Shown here piece by piece: positions 11,599 through 20,994 of a stretch of DNA of 64,000 nt. The position numbers were made by a program, and so were the translations under genes. The stretch is from contig NC_072893.1 in the NCBI RefSeq assembly GCF_027943255.1, positions 101,563,784 to 101,627,783 on the forward strand, given 5' to 3'. Numbering within the stretch: position 1 is the stretch's first letter; every line of letters begins with the position of its first letter. The stretch is from Anastrepha obliqua. Lineage: Eukaryota; Arthropoda; Insecta; Diptera; Tephritidae. The notes under the pieces are model-generated. The model made no database searches and was not told where the DNA came from. It saw only the letters and a list, made by a program, of their open reading frames with translations.

Positions 11599-12872
11599 AT
11601 GATGGTTTGAAAAATGGGTAAAACATTAAATATACAATATCAGTAAATTCTAGGACTTACTATATATTGCGTCTTCTTTAGGCTATATAGATGAAAACAG
11701 TTAGCTTCAAATGGTTCTTGTTTAAAATTTTTCTGTTGAAGTCAAATAAAGCATAACAATATTATATTCATAATTGATATAAAAAAAAACAATTTTTAGT
11801 TTTTAGCGCTTTTTTTCATATGGTTGAATTGTGACTTGAAGAATGATACTCTATAATAGAGTTTCTATCTCATGCGAGTTCATCATAAGCAAATCGCACT
11901 GTGCTTCAAAATTTATATTATATCTTAGGTCTGAGAAAGCTTTTGGCATTGAGATTGCCAAAGCAAACTGATAATTTCGAAGGTGGTAGAAATCATTCGG
12001 ACAGAAACAATTTATTTTAATGTGTTTATTAATTGTTGATGATTGGATTGAAAAATACAAAAAAAGAAATAATAAAAAAAAAACCTAATTAACTGTTCCA
12101 CTGATAACACCTTGAATAGATTCGCGCTGTACCCGAGCATGGCTTAAACTGAGAAGATACTTGAAAAATTCGTTATGCCAATACAGAAAAGATTTGGTAT
12201 GTTTTAGGATTTTAACAGTCACGAGTCTTGCTTAGTTTGAGTATATACCAGCTAATGCGTAACTTGGATCCACCGCAATTATGCAAAGGTACCCGCTGGC
12301 GGCTTACGGGCCTAACAAGATCCATTGTACAAGCCACCATCATTACTGGAGGGCAAAAAGATACTCTGTTTTGATTCCGTCAGTTCCAATAATTCCCACC
12401 AACTTATCGTTTCAATTCAGAATCCCGTAGTTCCAGTTGAACATAGCTTTCTCGATCACTTTACTCGTACATAAGAATCAAGAGAGAAAACTGTGATGGT
12501 TCAGGTAAGCATCTAGGTACTCCACGTTTTTCACACGGACAACTCTACCTTGGCTGCTAGCGAGTACCGAGAGCTAGAAATCGTTTAATTATATCCTTCG
12601 TTGAATTGGTTGCCGGCGGAGTAAAAGTTACTATTAATATCTTTACTTTTGAAAAAAGTTTCAGCAAAGGTAAATATTTTTATTACGAACATATAAAACC
12701 TTAATTACCAATTACTAGTTCGATCCACACTTTCATTCAATTTTTTTAAATTACTGGAGAAATTGAAACGAGATGAGCATTGCTACTCTTATTAGATTGA
12801 CAGATGACAAAGCTTCAAGACAAAAGTAAATAGAAATAAATGCAATACTTCAAAAATAGAAACATTTATTTT
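11599..12872. other. No recognisable gene
   Basis: The first few tens of bases may be the 3' UTR of the LINE relic ending at 11598. A moderately GC-richer patch at about 12240-12560 could be an old repeat but I cannot name it. Confidence 0.35.
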
Positions 12873-12885
12873 ATATATTTCAATT
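12873..12885. repeat. Left target-site duplication of the I-clade element
   Basis: ATATATTTCAATT, repeated perfectly at 18315-18327. Confidence 0.93.
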
Positions 12886-13061
12886 CAGTCATCGACTGAT
12901 ACTCAACGCGGAAGGTTGTGCGTACAGTGTTTCTGGTGATTTATTTTGTGCTCTTTATTTTCAAAGCGTATTCTGCATTTTTATACACTCATACTATTTT
13001 CTAACCAATTCGAACAGCCACGTGTATCGTTGTGCAAAGTGTAGTGTAGTGTTTATTCATT
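12886..13061 (+). promoter_or_regulatory. Presumed internal promoter and 5' UTR of the I-clade element
   Basis: Full-length LINEs of this type initiate at their first base from a TATA-less internal promoter. The element starts CAGTC, resembling an insect initiator. GGAAGGTTGTGCGT at about 12911-12924 lies near the +28 region where downstream promoter elements sit. The role is inferred from position and family knowledge. Confidence 0.5.
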
Positions 13062-14411
13062 ATGTCCCCCGGGGGACACCCTCTTGGTGATAACAGGTTT
13101 TCCCTGTTATCAGCAAGCCCAAAAACTAAAAGAAAAAAGACTCAAAACGTTATTAGTGAAAACTTTCCCACATTACCAGCCATTAAAAAAGATAACCCCA
13201 AATACTTGATTGCAAGCGCCATAAATTCCAACCGGCCACTTAACAAATATTCATGCTTCGCGGTTCACAAAGCCCTAAAAAACATAAGCACAGAAATTGT
13301 AAGTATTTCGGAACTTAGGGACGGTAATTTGTTGTTCCTAGTAAAAAACAACAACATTGCAAAAAAATTTATCGCCACTACACACCTTATAGGAGTCTGC
13401 AATGTAAAAATAGAGCTTCACAATAACCTCAATTGCACTAAAGGCACTATTTACGCACCTTGCCTGAATGAAGTATCAGAGAGCGAAATTATTGAAAATT
13501 TAAGCGAACAGGGTGTTGTCTCTGTATTTAAGTTCCCGAAATTTGTTGACGGTAAATCAACTCCGAGTGGTGTGGTTTTATTAACATTTGACTCGTATCA
13601 TTTACCAGAAAAAGTAGATATCTCTTGGTATACCACCAAAGTTCGGCCATATTACGCAAATCCCATGAGATGCAAGAATTGTCAGATTCTTGGACATACA
13701 GCTAAACGGTGTAATAAACTCCCTGTATGTGACTCATGCGGTCTTCCTCCCCACATACCTCAACCGTGCACTCGATCGTGCTGTGTCAACTGCTCCGGGC
13801 CTCACCCCGCTTCCAATCGTTCATGTCCTAAATTCACACAAATGAAAGAAGTGATAATAATAAAGACCGACAAAAAATGCTCTATGCGCGAAGCTATCAA
13901 GTTACACCGCATGCAAAATCCTCCTACCTTCAACTCTCATTCTAACACTTTTTCCAATGTTACAAAAAATACAGCTAATATTATCAATTCGCAACAACAA
14001 AGCCCTCCAAATGAATTCACTATTCTAAATGAAACAAATCAATCACAAAACAACATATACGAAAATAACAAAACTACTCCCACCTTCAATAAAACCGGCT
14101 TACCAAACATAAATGATAACAATTTACAACAACAAACCTCAATTATTAATATACAACAACACAATACCCACGCAAGCACAACGCAAGAAAACCCAAGCAC
14201 TGTACAAACACACCGTGCATATAATAACAGTTCAAACTCAGAAGCAAAAGAAAATAGAGAATACGATATGAATTCAATTACAACAATGTTATCAGTCGAT
14301 GACCCAACAACAAGCGTAATGGTATCAGCATTGCTTTCACATCTTACCACCCCAAACACTCCCACTGTACTTCCTAGCTCCTTGTCCTCACAAGACGAAA
14401 TGTTACAATAA
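13062..14411 (+). CDS. I-clade LINE ORF1 (gag-like nucleic-acid-binding protein), 449 aa
   Basis: RNA-binding, chaperone-like protein that packages the element's transcript. Three zinc knuckles are visible: C204-x2-C207-x4-H212-x4-C217, C223-x2-C226-x4-H231-x4-C236 and C241-x2-C244-x3-H248-x6-C255. They are followed by CPKFTQMKEVIIIKTDKK, a segment typical of I-like ORF1 proteins. Residues about 45-190 probably form the RRM-like fold of this family. Residues 285-449 are Asn/Gln/Thr-rich and probably disordered. The start is the ATG in GTTTATTCATTATGTCC. A 10-bp inverted repeat lies 26 bases inside the ORF (13088-13112). The stop TAA (14409-14411) touches the ATG of ORF2 with no spacing, suggesting termination-reinitiation coupling. 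Confidence 0.93.
   Translation: MSPGGHPLGDNRFSLLSASPKTKRKKTQNVISENFPTLPAIKKDNPKYLIASAINSNRPLNKYSCFAVHKALKNISTEIVSISELRDGNLLFLVKNNNIAKKFIATTHLIGVCNVKIELHNNLNCTKGTIYAPCLNEVSESEIIENLSEQGVVSVFKFPKFVDGKSTPSGVVLLTFDSYHLPEKVDISWYTTKVRPYYANPMRCKNCQILGHTAKRCNKLPVCDSCGLPPHIPQPCTRSCCVNCSGPHPASNRSCPKFTQMKEVIIIKTDKKCSMREAIKLHRMQNPPTFNSHSNTFSNVTKNTANIINSQQQSPPNEFTILNETNQSQNNIYENNKTTPTFNKTGLPNINDNNLQQQTSIINIQQHNTHASTTQENPSTVQTHRAYNNSSNSEAKENREYDMNSITTMLSVDDPTTSVMVSALLSHLTTPNTPTVLPSSLSSQDEMLQ
13088..13112 (+). promoter_or_regulatory. Hairpin just inside ORF1
   Basis: TGATAACAGG, a 5-base loop, then CCTGTTATCA: a perfect 10-bp stem starting 26 nucleotides after the A of the ORF1 start codon. It could influence initiation or RNA packaging. 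No function is known to me. Confidence 0.5.
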
Positions 14412-17400
14412 ATGCTTCGTATCCTACAGTGGAACTTAAACGGTCTGTTTAATAATTATCCAGACCTCAATATATTGATTAACGAATTCTATCCAGATAT
14501 CATTGCCTTACAAGAGACCCATCTTCCTCACAATAATACAGTCCACCCGCCTAACAATTACATAAGCTACTGCCACAATAACAACCACATCGTAACGCAC
14601 AAACAAGGTATTGCTATGTTTATAAAAAAGTCCGTGATACATAAACAAATCCCCATAGTGTCTTGTATTTCCTGTTTGGCGATCGAAGTTGATATTGGTT
14701 ACAAACTAACAATAATCAATTGTTACATTCCACCACACCAAAATTTCACAACCAGGGAACTTATAAATATCCTTAATATTTTCAATACTCCGATTATTTT
14801 GCTTGGAGACTTTAACGCCTGGAGCCCCCTTTGGGGTTCCCCTTCTACAAACAGTAGAGGCCAGATTATAGAAGACATAGTCCTTTCTCATAACCTTATA
14901 GTCCTTAACGATGGTTCACCCACCCATTTCTCTACCCACAAGACCTTTTCCCATCCAGACATCATCTTATCATCCCCCTCTATCGCCCCCAAGCTTTCCT
15001 CTCGTACTCTAGATGAACTCCACAACAGCGACCATTTTCCCCTTATCACCTCACTATCCTGCCCCGGTTGGTCCCAAATCAAACCAAAATCAAAATTCCT
15101 TACTCACAAGGCGGATTGGCCCGAATTTCGTTCGATTGCCACATCCCTATCTAACAATAACGCTAGCTTAAAAAATATTAACGCTGAAGCCGCGGCGATA
15201 AAAACTATCATTCGTACAGCTGCTCATATAGCCATACCTCAAAACATTACAAAAAAATTTCGAGCAAAACTTCCGTATTGGTCTAACCTCCTTACCGTGC
15301 TTAGAAACAATAAGAAACTTTTGTGGGCTAAATACAAAAAAGATAGGACTGACATAAACTTTGTCAACTATAAAAAAGCAAATGCGGCATTTAGAAAAGA
15401 ACTGAAGATCGCCAAATATAAATCACTGGAAAGAATTACCGCAAATATTAATCCTCGCTCAAGCCCTAAGCAGATCTGGGCAGACATAAAAATCCTTACT
15501 GGCTCTGCATCATCTTCCTTCATCCCTTTTATTCACTCACCTCAAGGCCCGAAGTACCCACCTAAGGAAATAGCGGAAGAATTTGCTTCTTCTTGGTCAA
15601 CATACTCCCACCCCTCCAATTTCCACAAACACTTCAATGTACTTAAAGAAAAAATTACAGGAAAAATCTATGATAATCCCTCTCCTTCTCCCAGCGTTCT
15701 AGCGATAGAAGTTCCCATTACTCCCGATGAGTTCGAATCCACGGTGTTCAAAATGTCTGGAAAAACTCCTGGTGAAGATAAAATTTCCTACCCTATCCTC
15801 AAAAACCTTCCTGACACCTTAAAAACAAGACTCATTAAGTTATACAACGAAATCTTTAGCTGCGGGGTATATCCCCAAGATTGGAAGATGTCATCTATCA
15901 TCCCTATCCCTAAACCCAATAAGCCTACTTCCCTTATAACTAGCTATAGACCGATATCCCTCCTTCCTTGCATGTCAAAAATCTTGGAGAAGATAATCTC
16001 AACGCGCATTATGTGGTTCGCTAAAACAAATAATTTGTTATCCCCCCACCAATTTGGGTTCCAAAAAGGCATAGGCGTTATAGAACCTTTGTTATATTTC
16101 GAACACTTTGCCTCTACAGCCTTAGCAACTGGAAACCATGTCTCTGTATTGAGCTTAGACTTTGAGAAAGCTTTTGACAGAATCGGAGTTCACCTTGTAC
16201 TCAGAGAACTAAACCGTTGGAAGATCGGCAAAAAAATCTATAACTTTGTAAAGTCTTTCCTACAAAATCGTAAGTTCATTGTTAGAGTTAATAACCACAA
16301 GTCAAGTATCCACAATCTCTATAACGGAATACCACAAGGATCCCCACTCTCGGTTACCCTGTTCACAATTGCTTTTAACGAACTAAGCTCAGTAATTGCT
16401 TCTTTTAGTAACGTAGAGCATGTCATTTACGCCGACGATGTCCTTATCTTCTCCAAGATCATTGACTTGAGGCAGATTGAACAAACCTTCATAGAAATCC
16501 TAAAAAGCATAAACAATTGGAGCCAAATCTCTGGTTCCAACATTGCTCTTAATAAGTGCTCCTCATTCCATATATGTAGGAAACATAGCTGCTCCTTTCC
16601 TCCCCTTTCCCTACATAACATTCAAATTCCCCACTCTGACACCTTAAAGATTCTTGGCTTAATATTTGATAAGAGACTTAGCTTTAAGCAACATTGTCAG
16701 TATGTAAGAAATAGTATATTATCTAGGCTAAATATAATTAAATTTCTCTCATCTAAACACTGTTTTGTTCACACCAATACTCTTATAAGCATAACCAAAT
16801 CACTAATACTATCAAAAATCGATTATGGTCTTTCAATATACGGTAATTGTGCTAAATCGCATATCAGACTCTTACATGCACCATACCATGCTGCCGCAAG
16901 AAGGAGTATACGTGCGTTCCCAACGTCACCAGTCAGAGCAGTTCTAACCGAAGCCGGTCTACCTGATATCTCGTACAGGGCTGAGTACAATACTATGATG
17001 CTATTACCTAAGATTCTCCATTGCCGGAATCAGCTGTTATTCACTCAAATTAACTCGGTTTTGCTCCATGCACGCAAAACTAGGAAGAAATCTACATTAA
17101 CACGGTGCCTATCATTAGTACAGGAAATGGACATAATATCGACACCAACATTAGTAAAAACAGGGTGTAATCCACCTTTCATGATTCCTCAATCTTCATT
17201 CATTTCCCATGTTCAGAATCACCAAAAAAATAAAACCAGTTCTAACGAATACCAGCAAATATTTCGTGAAGCCTTACAACCATACAACGAGGGCTGGGAA
17301 ATCATATACACCGATGGATCGAAATCTGATACCAGTACAACGTTTGCTGTCACAAACACACTTGGTGCCACCATTACCGTCGGTGCTCTGCCCACATACT

Positions 17401-18095
17401 GCTCAGCTTTTACAGCTGAAGTAGCTGCTCTGCATGAAGCAGTACTGTACTCCTCTCGTAAAGATGCCAAGCATATTATATGCACAGACAGTAAGTCTGC
17501 AATAGACGCCATTCTTAACTCATCAAACGAATGCCATCTCATAAACGAAATCCGCCAAAATCTACTTCAGTATAGCTCCATAAAAATAATGTGGGTACCT
17601 GGACATACAGGCATTAGAGGTAATGAGATTGCGGATAAAAGAGCCAAAGAAGCTGGCACTGAACCTCTTCTTTTTTTCGATTACCTCACAAATGCAGATA
17701 TTCGTAAACTCTGCAAAAAACAGCAGCACGTTAGATGGCAAACTGAATGGAGTAAATACAAGCATTTCTATAAAAACTCCAACCCCGATGGTGCACGATC
17801 GACCTTTCCTGTAAACCTGCCAATCAAAAATATAAAAAATTTTGTAAGGCTAAGAATTGGACACACGATTACCACACACACGCATCTACTTAACGGCGAT
17901 TCGGCGCCACCATGCCCCTCTTGCGGCGACAGCAACCTCACGGTATCTCACCTGCTTGATGACTGCCCAGAGAAACAACACATCAGGACAGCTCTATTTA
18001 CTAACACTAAACCATCTGATCATCTTAAGTTTATTAATGCCACCAATCTCAATATTCTATCGCAATTCGTATCCTTATGTAAAATAAGCATATAA
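14412..18095 (+). CDS. I-clade LINE ORF2: endonuclease, reverse transcriptase, RNase H; 1227 aa
   Basis: Enzyme for target-primed reverse transcription. An N-terminal APE-like endonuclease (about 1-215) shows N8 (QWNLNG), E35 (QETH), GDFN at 132-135 and SDH at 206-208. The reverse transcriptase (about 450-730) has SYRPISLLP, QFGFQKG, D583 in LDFEKAFD, NGIPQGSPLS and YADD at 673-676. RNase H (about 960-1085) has D968 (YTDGS), E1003, D1026, H1065 (GHTG) and D1075. A CCHC finger (C1168, C1171, H1180, C1185) lies near the C-terminus. No stop or frameshift is visible and every key residue is present, so the protein may be active. It begins directly after the ORF1 stop. The RNase H places it with I-like elements rather than Jockey. 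Confidence 0.95.
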   Translation: MLRILQWNLNGLFNNYPDLNILINEFYPDIIALQETHLPHNNTVHPPNNYISYCHNNNHIVTHKQGIAMFIKKSVIHKQIPIVSCISCLAIEVDIGYKLTIINCYIPPHQNFTTRELINILNIFNTPIILLGDFNAWSPLWGSPSTNSRGQIIEDIVLSHNLIVLNDGSPTHFSTHKTFSHPDIILSSPSIAPKLSSRTLDELHNSDHFPLITSLSCPGWSQIKPKSKFLTHKADWPEFRSIATSLSNNNASLKNINAEAAAIKTIIRTAAHIAIPQNITKKFRAKLPYWSNLLTVLRNNKKLLWAKYKKDRTDINFVNYKKANAAFRKELKIAKYKSLERITANINPRSSPKQIWADIKILTGSASSSFIPFIHSPQGPKYPPKEIAEEFASSWSTYSHPSNFHKHFNVLKEKITGKIYDNPSPSPSVLAIEVPITPDEFESTVFKMSGKTPGEDKISYPILKNLPDTLKTRLIKLYNEIFSCGVYPQDWKMSSIIPIPKPNKPTSLITSYRPISLLPCMSKILEKIISTRIMWFAKTNNLLSPHQFGFQKGIGVIEPLLYFEHFASTALATGNHVSVLSLDFEKAFDRIGVHLVLRELNRWKIGKKIYNFVKSFLQNRKFIVRVNNHKSSIHNLYNGIPQGSPLSVTLFTIAFNELSSVIASFSNVEHVIYADDVLIFSKIIDLRQIEQTFIEILKSINNWSQISGSNIALNKCSSFHICRKHSCSFPPLSLHNIQIPHSDTLKILGLIFDKRLSFKQHCQYVRNSILSRLNIIKFLSSKHCFVHTNTLISITKSLILSKIDYGLSIYGNCAKSHIRLLHAPYHAAARRSIRAFPTSPVRAVLTEAGLPDISYRAEYNTMMLLPKILHCRNQLLFTQINSVLLHARKTRKKSTLTRCLSLVQEMDIISTPTLVKTGCNPPFMIPQSSFISHVQNHQKNKTSSNEYQQIFREALQPYNEGWEIIYTDGSKSDTSTTFAVTNTLGATITVGALPTYCSAFTAEVAALHEAVLYSSRKDAKHIICTDSKSAIDAILNSSNECHLINEIRQNLLQYSSIKIMWVPGHTGIRGNEIADKRAKEAGTEPLLFFDYLTNADIRKLCKKQQHVRWQTEWSKYKHFYKNSNPDGARSTFPVNLPIKNIKNFVRLRIGHTITTHTHLLNGDSAPPCPSCGDSNLTVSHLLDDCPEKQHIRTALFTNTKPSDHLKFINATNLNILSQFVSLCKISI

Positions 18096-18314
18096 TTTAA
18101 TATCCTCACATCAGCTATAAATATACACATTTATACATCTTTCTGTACTAAATTACTAAATATTATCACCTAAGTATGTAAAAACAAAAAAAAAAAAAAA
18201 AAAAAAAAAAAAATGTTTCTAGCCGACGGCCCTGGCAGCCAGTGCTTTAGATGTAAGTGGAGCAATTATTTATAATTGTTTCTCTTTAAATAAATAAATA
18301 AATAAATAAATAAA
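18096..18314 (+). other. I-clade element 3' UTR with internal A28 run and TAAA tail
   Basis: The 3' UTR contains 28 consecutive A (18186-18213). About 70 bp of unique sequence follows, with GCCGACGGCCCTGGCAGCC and a small hairpin CAATTAT-TT-ATAATTG at 18263-18278. It ends with TAAA repeats (about 18286-18314). The target-site duplication follows the TAAA tail, so that tail, not the A28 run, is the end that was reverse transcribed. Confidence 0.85.
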
Positions 18315-18327
18315 ATATATTTCAATT
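18315..18327. repeat. Right target-site duplication of the I-clade element
   Basis: ATATATTTCAATT, identical to 12873-12885. Confidence 0.93.
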
Positions 18328-18632
18328 ATATACCTATATAAGTTTTGGAATTTGGAGACTTCCTATTATTGGTTCCTATTATCCCTATTATTGGTTCCTA
18401 TATTTCTATCTCATATGCCTTGAGAAGCAAAGTGGAAAACTAAATACCTTTTTGGTAAAAATTACTTTCATAGTAGAAATGGATTTATCATAAATTTAGT
18501 TGACTAAAAACAAACTTTGAACATACTTAAGGCTTTGTTTTCTATGCTTTGCCCACGTAAGTATGCAGTCTTGACCACCAAGTCATGATTATTCTAAAAT
18601 CGTACTTATTTAAATTAATTATTATTACATCG

Positions 18633-18838
18633 GCGGTGGCCGCCATAGCCGAATGGGTTGGTGCGTGACTACCATTCGGAAGTGTGTGGAGTCGAAAACC
18701 CGGGCACGAAACACCAAATGATAGAAAATATTGTTAGCGATCGCCCCTCGCTAGACAATGGAAAACCTCCGAATGTATTTATGCCATGAAAAAGCTCTTC
18801 ATAAAAAACCATATGCCATTTGGAGGCTGTGAGTAATT
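18633..18838 (+). mobile_element. tRNA-derived SINE
   Basis: The head GCCATAGCCGAATGGGTTGG matches a type 2 tRNA-like A box, and GAGTCGAAAACCCGGG about 45 bp later is a degenerate B box. The body (TAGCGATCGCCCCTCGCTAG, then TGTATTTATGCCATGAAAAA) recurs at 26712-26830, and the head recurs at 55909. Transcription would be by RNA polymerase III, with LINE enzymes supplied in trans. No clean target duplication was identified. Confidence 0.8.
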
Positions 18839-19358
18839 ACATATTACAAAATGAACTCTTGTTAGTAAGTTATATAATTTTAAAACAATCTAGTGCGTAC
18901 TTCCGCAGCCTATGTATATCATATTTGAAAGGTATCGGGCTCAGATTGCCAAAATGTCCATCTTTCATTCCCGCATCTATGATATCCTGATTTAAGCGGT
19001 ATGTCCGGATATCGTGGTCCATACCGGTTCTGGATGTACCGAGCAAGTTCTTGCTCATAAGCACATCCTTTTGAAAACGAAATGTTTTTCCTCCATATTT
19101 TACTTTTCCTCCACTTTTACTCTAAATTTCTAGAGTTAGCAACCTAGTGTCTTGCTAAGGGAGTCGATTTGTCTGGGGGAAACGAGAAAGCTGCTTACTG
19201 AGCAAACCTTTTATTATTGAATCATGTATGAGAAGTATGTATGCACATATCTATTTATATAACTGTTCAGCTTCATAATAAACATTTTTCGAGTTGAAAA
19301 TGTTCTTGCGAAAAGTTGCGAATAACATCCTGGCTGTGATTGCTTTCCAGCTTCGCTT
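18839..19358. other. No recognisable gene
   Basis: Unremarkable AT-rich sequence. An ATG-initiated frame (19300 onwards, MFLRKVANNILAVIAFQLRF) runs into the 112-bp repeat and stops there. It could be the start of the ND-51-like unit but this is unproven. Confidence 0.3.
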
Positions 19359-19582
19359 TAAGGATACTAACCCACCAACTAAACAAACACTTTGAACTTC
19401 CCCGCGACCTCCACAGAGTTCAAAGCCTCCTTCACTACCACCCACGGGAGCAAAAGGAACCACACCAGGATAAGGATACTAACCCACCAACTAAACAAAC
19501 ACTTTGAACTTCCCCGCGACCTCCACAGAGTTCAAAACCTCCTTCACTACCACCCACGGGAGCAAAAGGAACCACACCAGGA
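19359..19582. repeat. 112-bp tandem duplication (two units)
   Basis: Units 19359-19470 and 19471-19582 differ at one noticed base (TTCAAAGCC versus TTCAAAACC). The near-identity implies a recent duplication. The second unit leads directly into the ND-51-like segment. Confidence 0.93.
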
Positions 19583-19595
19583 GCCCCAGCGGCCA

Positions 19596-19734
19596 AAACC
19601 CCCAAAATCAGCACAGCCTGGGATTCCCCCAGCTCAAAGCATAACCACTTTTGGACCTCTCTCAGATCAAGATCGTGTTTTTACAAATCTTTATAGACGT
19701 CACGATTGGCGGCTGAAAGGCGCGCTCAAGCAAG
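19596..19734 (+). pseudogene. Fragment like NDUFV1/ND-51 (mitochondrial complex I 51-kDa subunit), N-terminal region
   Basis: The plus-strand frame reads [20 protein letters not shown], then [20 protein letters not shown] and GALKQG. NDUFV1 proteins carry the near-invariant block [33 protein letters not shown] just after the mitochondrial presequence, so the match is strong over about 35 residues. The conserved Gly of YGRHDW is Arg here (GGA to AGA). After LKQG the sequence leaves the family, at a possible splice donor AAGCAAG|GTTGGC (GT at 19735-19736). No downstream exon was recognised. NDUFV1 binds NADH and FMN in the complex I matrix arm, but this fragment precedes those sites. It may be an exon of a host gene or paralogue, or a captured or duplicated gene piece. 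The substituted Gly and adjoining tandem duplication favour a pseudogene. Confidence 0.6.
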
Positions 19735-20058
19735 GTTGGCAAGGCTGGTATGCGCAGCTGATATGGTTACATTTTTTCTCTTTTTTTTTTTTTGATAGTG
19801 ATGTTGTGTATACCAACTGCTGGATGGATGGTCATATCATGCAAATTTATTCCACAAAAGTGCTCGCAGCGCAATTTTTTTTCAATGAGATTTTTCTTTG
19901 ACAATTTATTTGTTATTTAATTTTAATATTGTTTTTAAGAATATCTATTTAATTATAATTCACCCGATAAATCCATAAAATATGCATTCAGATTTAAAAT
20001 TTTTTATTCAGAAGTTTTAGAAAAATTTTGAGAATGCAGAATTATAGCCCATTAAATA

Positions 20059-20992
20059 CAGGGTCCGCCATCTATCGTTACGGATTTGATCTAAATATTA
20101 TTTGAAGAATGGTAACACTTAGCTGTCATCTGATTTGACAGAAAATTAGTTTTATTCTTCCGGTGAACGAAAATGGACCGACCAGCCAATGCGTTTTCGC
20201 TTCGCTTCATGGGCTTGGGATCGACTTGAAGAAGATGAAGACTTTTACCGAAAAATCATCTTTTCGGATGAAGCTCATTTCCATCTCGGCGGGTATGTTA
20301 ACAAGCAAAATTGCCGCATTTGGGCCTCAGAAAGCCCGCACACACTCGAAGAAAAGCCGATGCATTCACAACGAGTCACTGTTTGGTGCGGATTTTGGTC
20401 GAGAGGCATCATTGGTCCATTTTTCTTCGAAAATGAGCGAGGAGTGGCCGTAACCGTCAATGGAGAGCGTTACCGAGCCATGTTGAACGAATTTTTGTTC
20501 TGAGAAATTGAAGAGGAGGATATTGGTGACATTTGGTTCCAACAAGATGGCGCTACTTACCACACAGCGAATGCTACAATCAATCTTTTGCGCACTGTCT
20601 TCGAAGATCGCATTATCAGCCGAAATTCTGATATCGTTTGGCCGCCTCGGAGCTGCGATTTGACGCCGTTGGATTATTATCTTTGGGGTGCCGTTAAAGA
20701 CCAATGCTATGCCAACAAACCAGCAACAATTGATGCACTGAAGACCAACATACGCGATGTCATAGCTGAAATACAGCCGCATACAATCGAAAATGTGATG
20801 AAAAATTGGACCGATCGTATGGGATGGTGCATGGCTAGCCGAGGCAGCCATATGAATGAAGTTGTGTTTCATCATTAACCAGAAGGATTGTATATCAAAA
20901 TAAAAAAAACAGTTTGGAAAAATATTGAGTAGTTTCTTTTTTATAGCATTTTTAATTCCGTAAAGTTATATGGCGGACCCTTTATATGTGGT
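20059..20992 (+). mobile_element. 934-bp deleted DD41D (rosa-type) Tc1/mariner element
   Basis: Ends read CAGGGTCCGCCATCTATCGT (left) and AAGGGTCCGCCATATAACTT (inverted right), with TTACGGA shared just inside. TA flanks both (20057-20058 and 20993-20994). The internal transposase keeps its catalytic part but lacks most of the HTH domain. Confidence 0.9.
20178..20878 (+). pseudogene. DD41D transposase, N-terminally deleted, one internal stop
   Basis: Open frame from about 20178: RFRFASWAWDRLEEDEDFYR and KIIFSDEAHFHLGGYVNKQN (first Asp), then VTVWCGFWSRGIIGPFFFEN and IWFQQDGATYHTA (second Asp), WPPRSCDLTPLDYYLWG (third Asp) and a C-terminus SRGSHMNEVVFHH. There are 41 residues between the second and third Asp, so DD41D as in the rosa group. 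A single TGA at 20501-20503 (after MLNEFLF) interrupts an otherwise continuous frame. The DNA-binding half (about 120-130 residues) is deleted. Confidence 0.88.
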
Positions 20993-20994
20993 GC

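Larger units (their letters stand above)
12886..18314 (+). mobile_element. Full-length I-clade non-LTR retrotransposon (5429 bp)
   Basis: A complete LINE: 5' UTR with likely internal promoter (12886-13061), ORF1 with three zinc knuckles (13062-14411), ORF2 with endonuclease, reverse transcriptase and RNase H (14412-18095), a 3' UTR and a TAAA-repeat tail (to 18314). It is flanked by a perfect 13-bp duplication (12873-12885 and 18315-18327), the hallmark of target-primed reverse transcription. Its length is close to that of the Drosophila I factor (about 5.4 kb). The 5' end CAGTCATCGACTG matches the CAGT-type start common in this group, so the copy is probably not 5'-truncated. Both ORFs are uninterrupted and all expected catalytic motifs are present. 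The perfect TSD also points to a recent insertion. Clade assignment rests on the RNase H domain, three CCHC knuckles and overall motif style. Confidence 0.92.

Noticed and set aside
13088..13112. Homing endonuclease site suggested by ATAACAGG
   Set aside because: Only a short partial resemblance to the I-SceI site; better explained as a hairpin stem.
14039..14365. 108-codon minus-strand ORF within the I-clade ORF1
   Set aside because: It is the antisense shadow of the Asn/Gln/Thr-rich C-terminus of ORF1.
19735..19830. Second exon of the ND-51-like gene after the pyrimidine tract at 19771-19797
   Set aside because: A pyrimidine tract and AG are present but the following codons ([13 protein letters not shown]) do not match NDUFV1.
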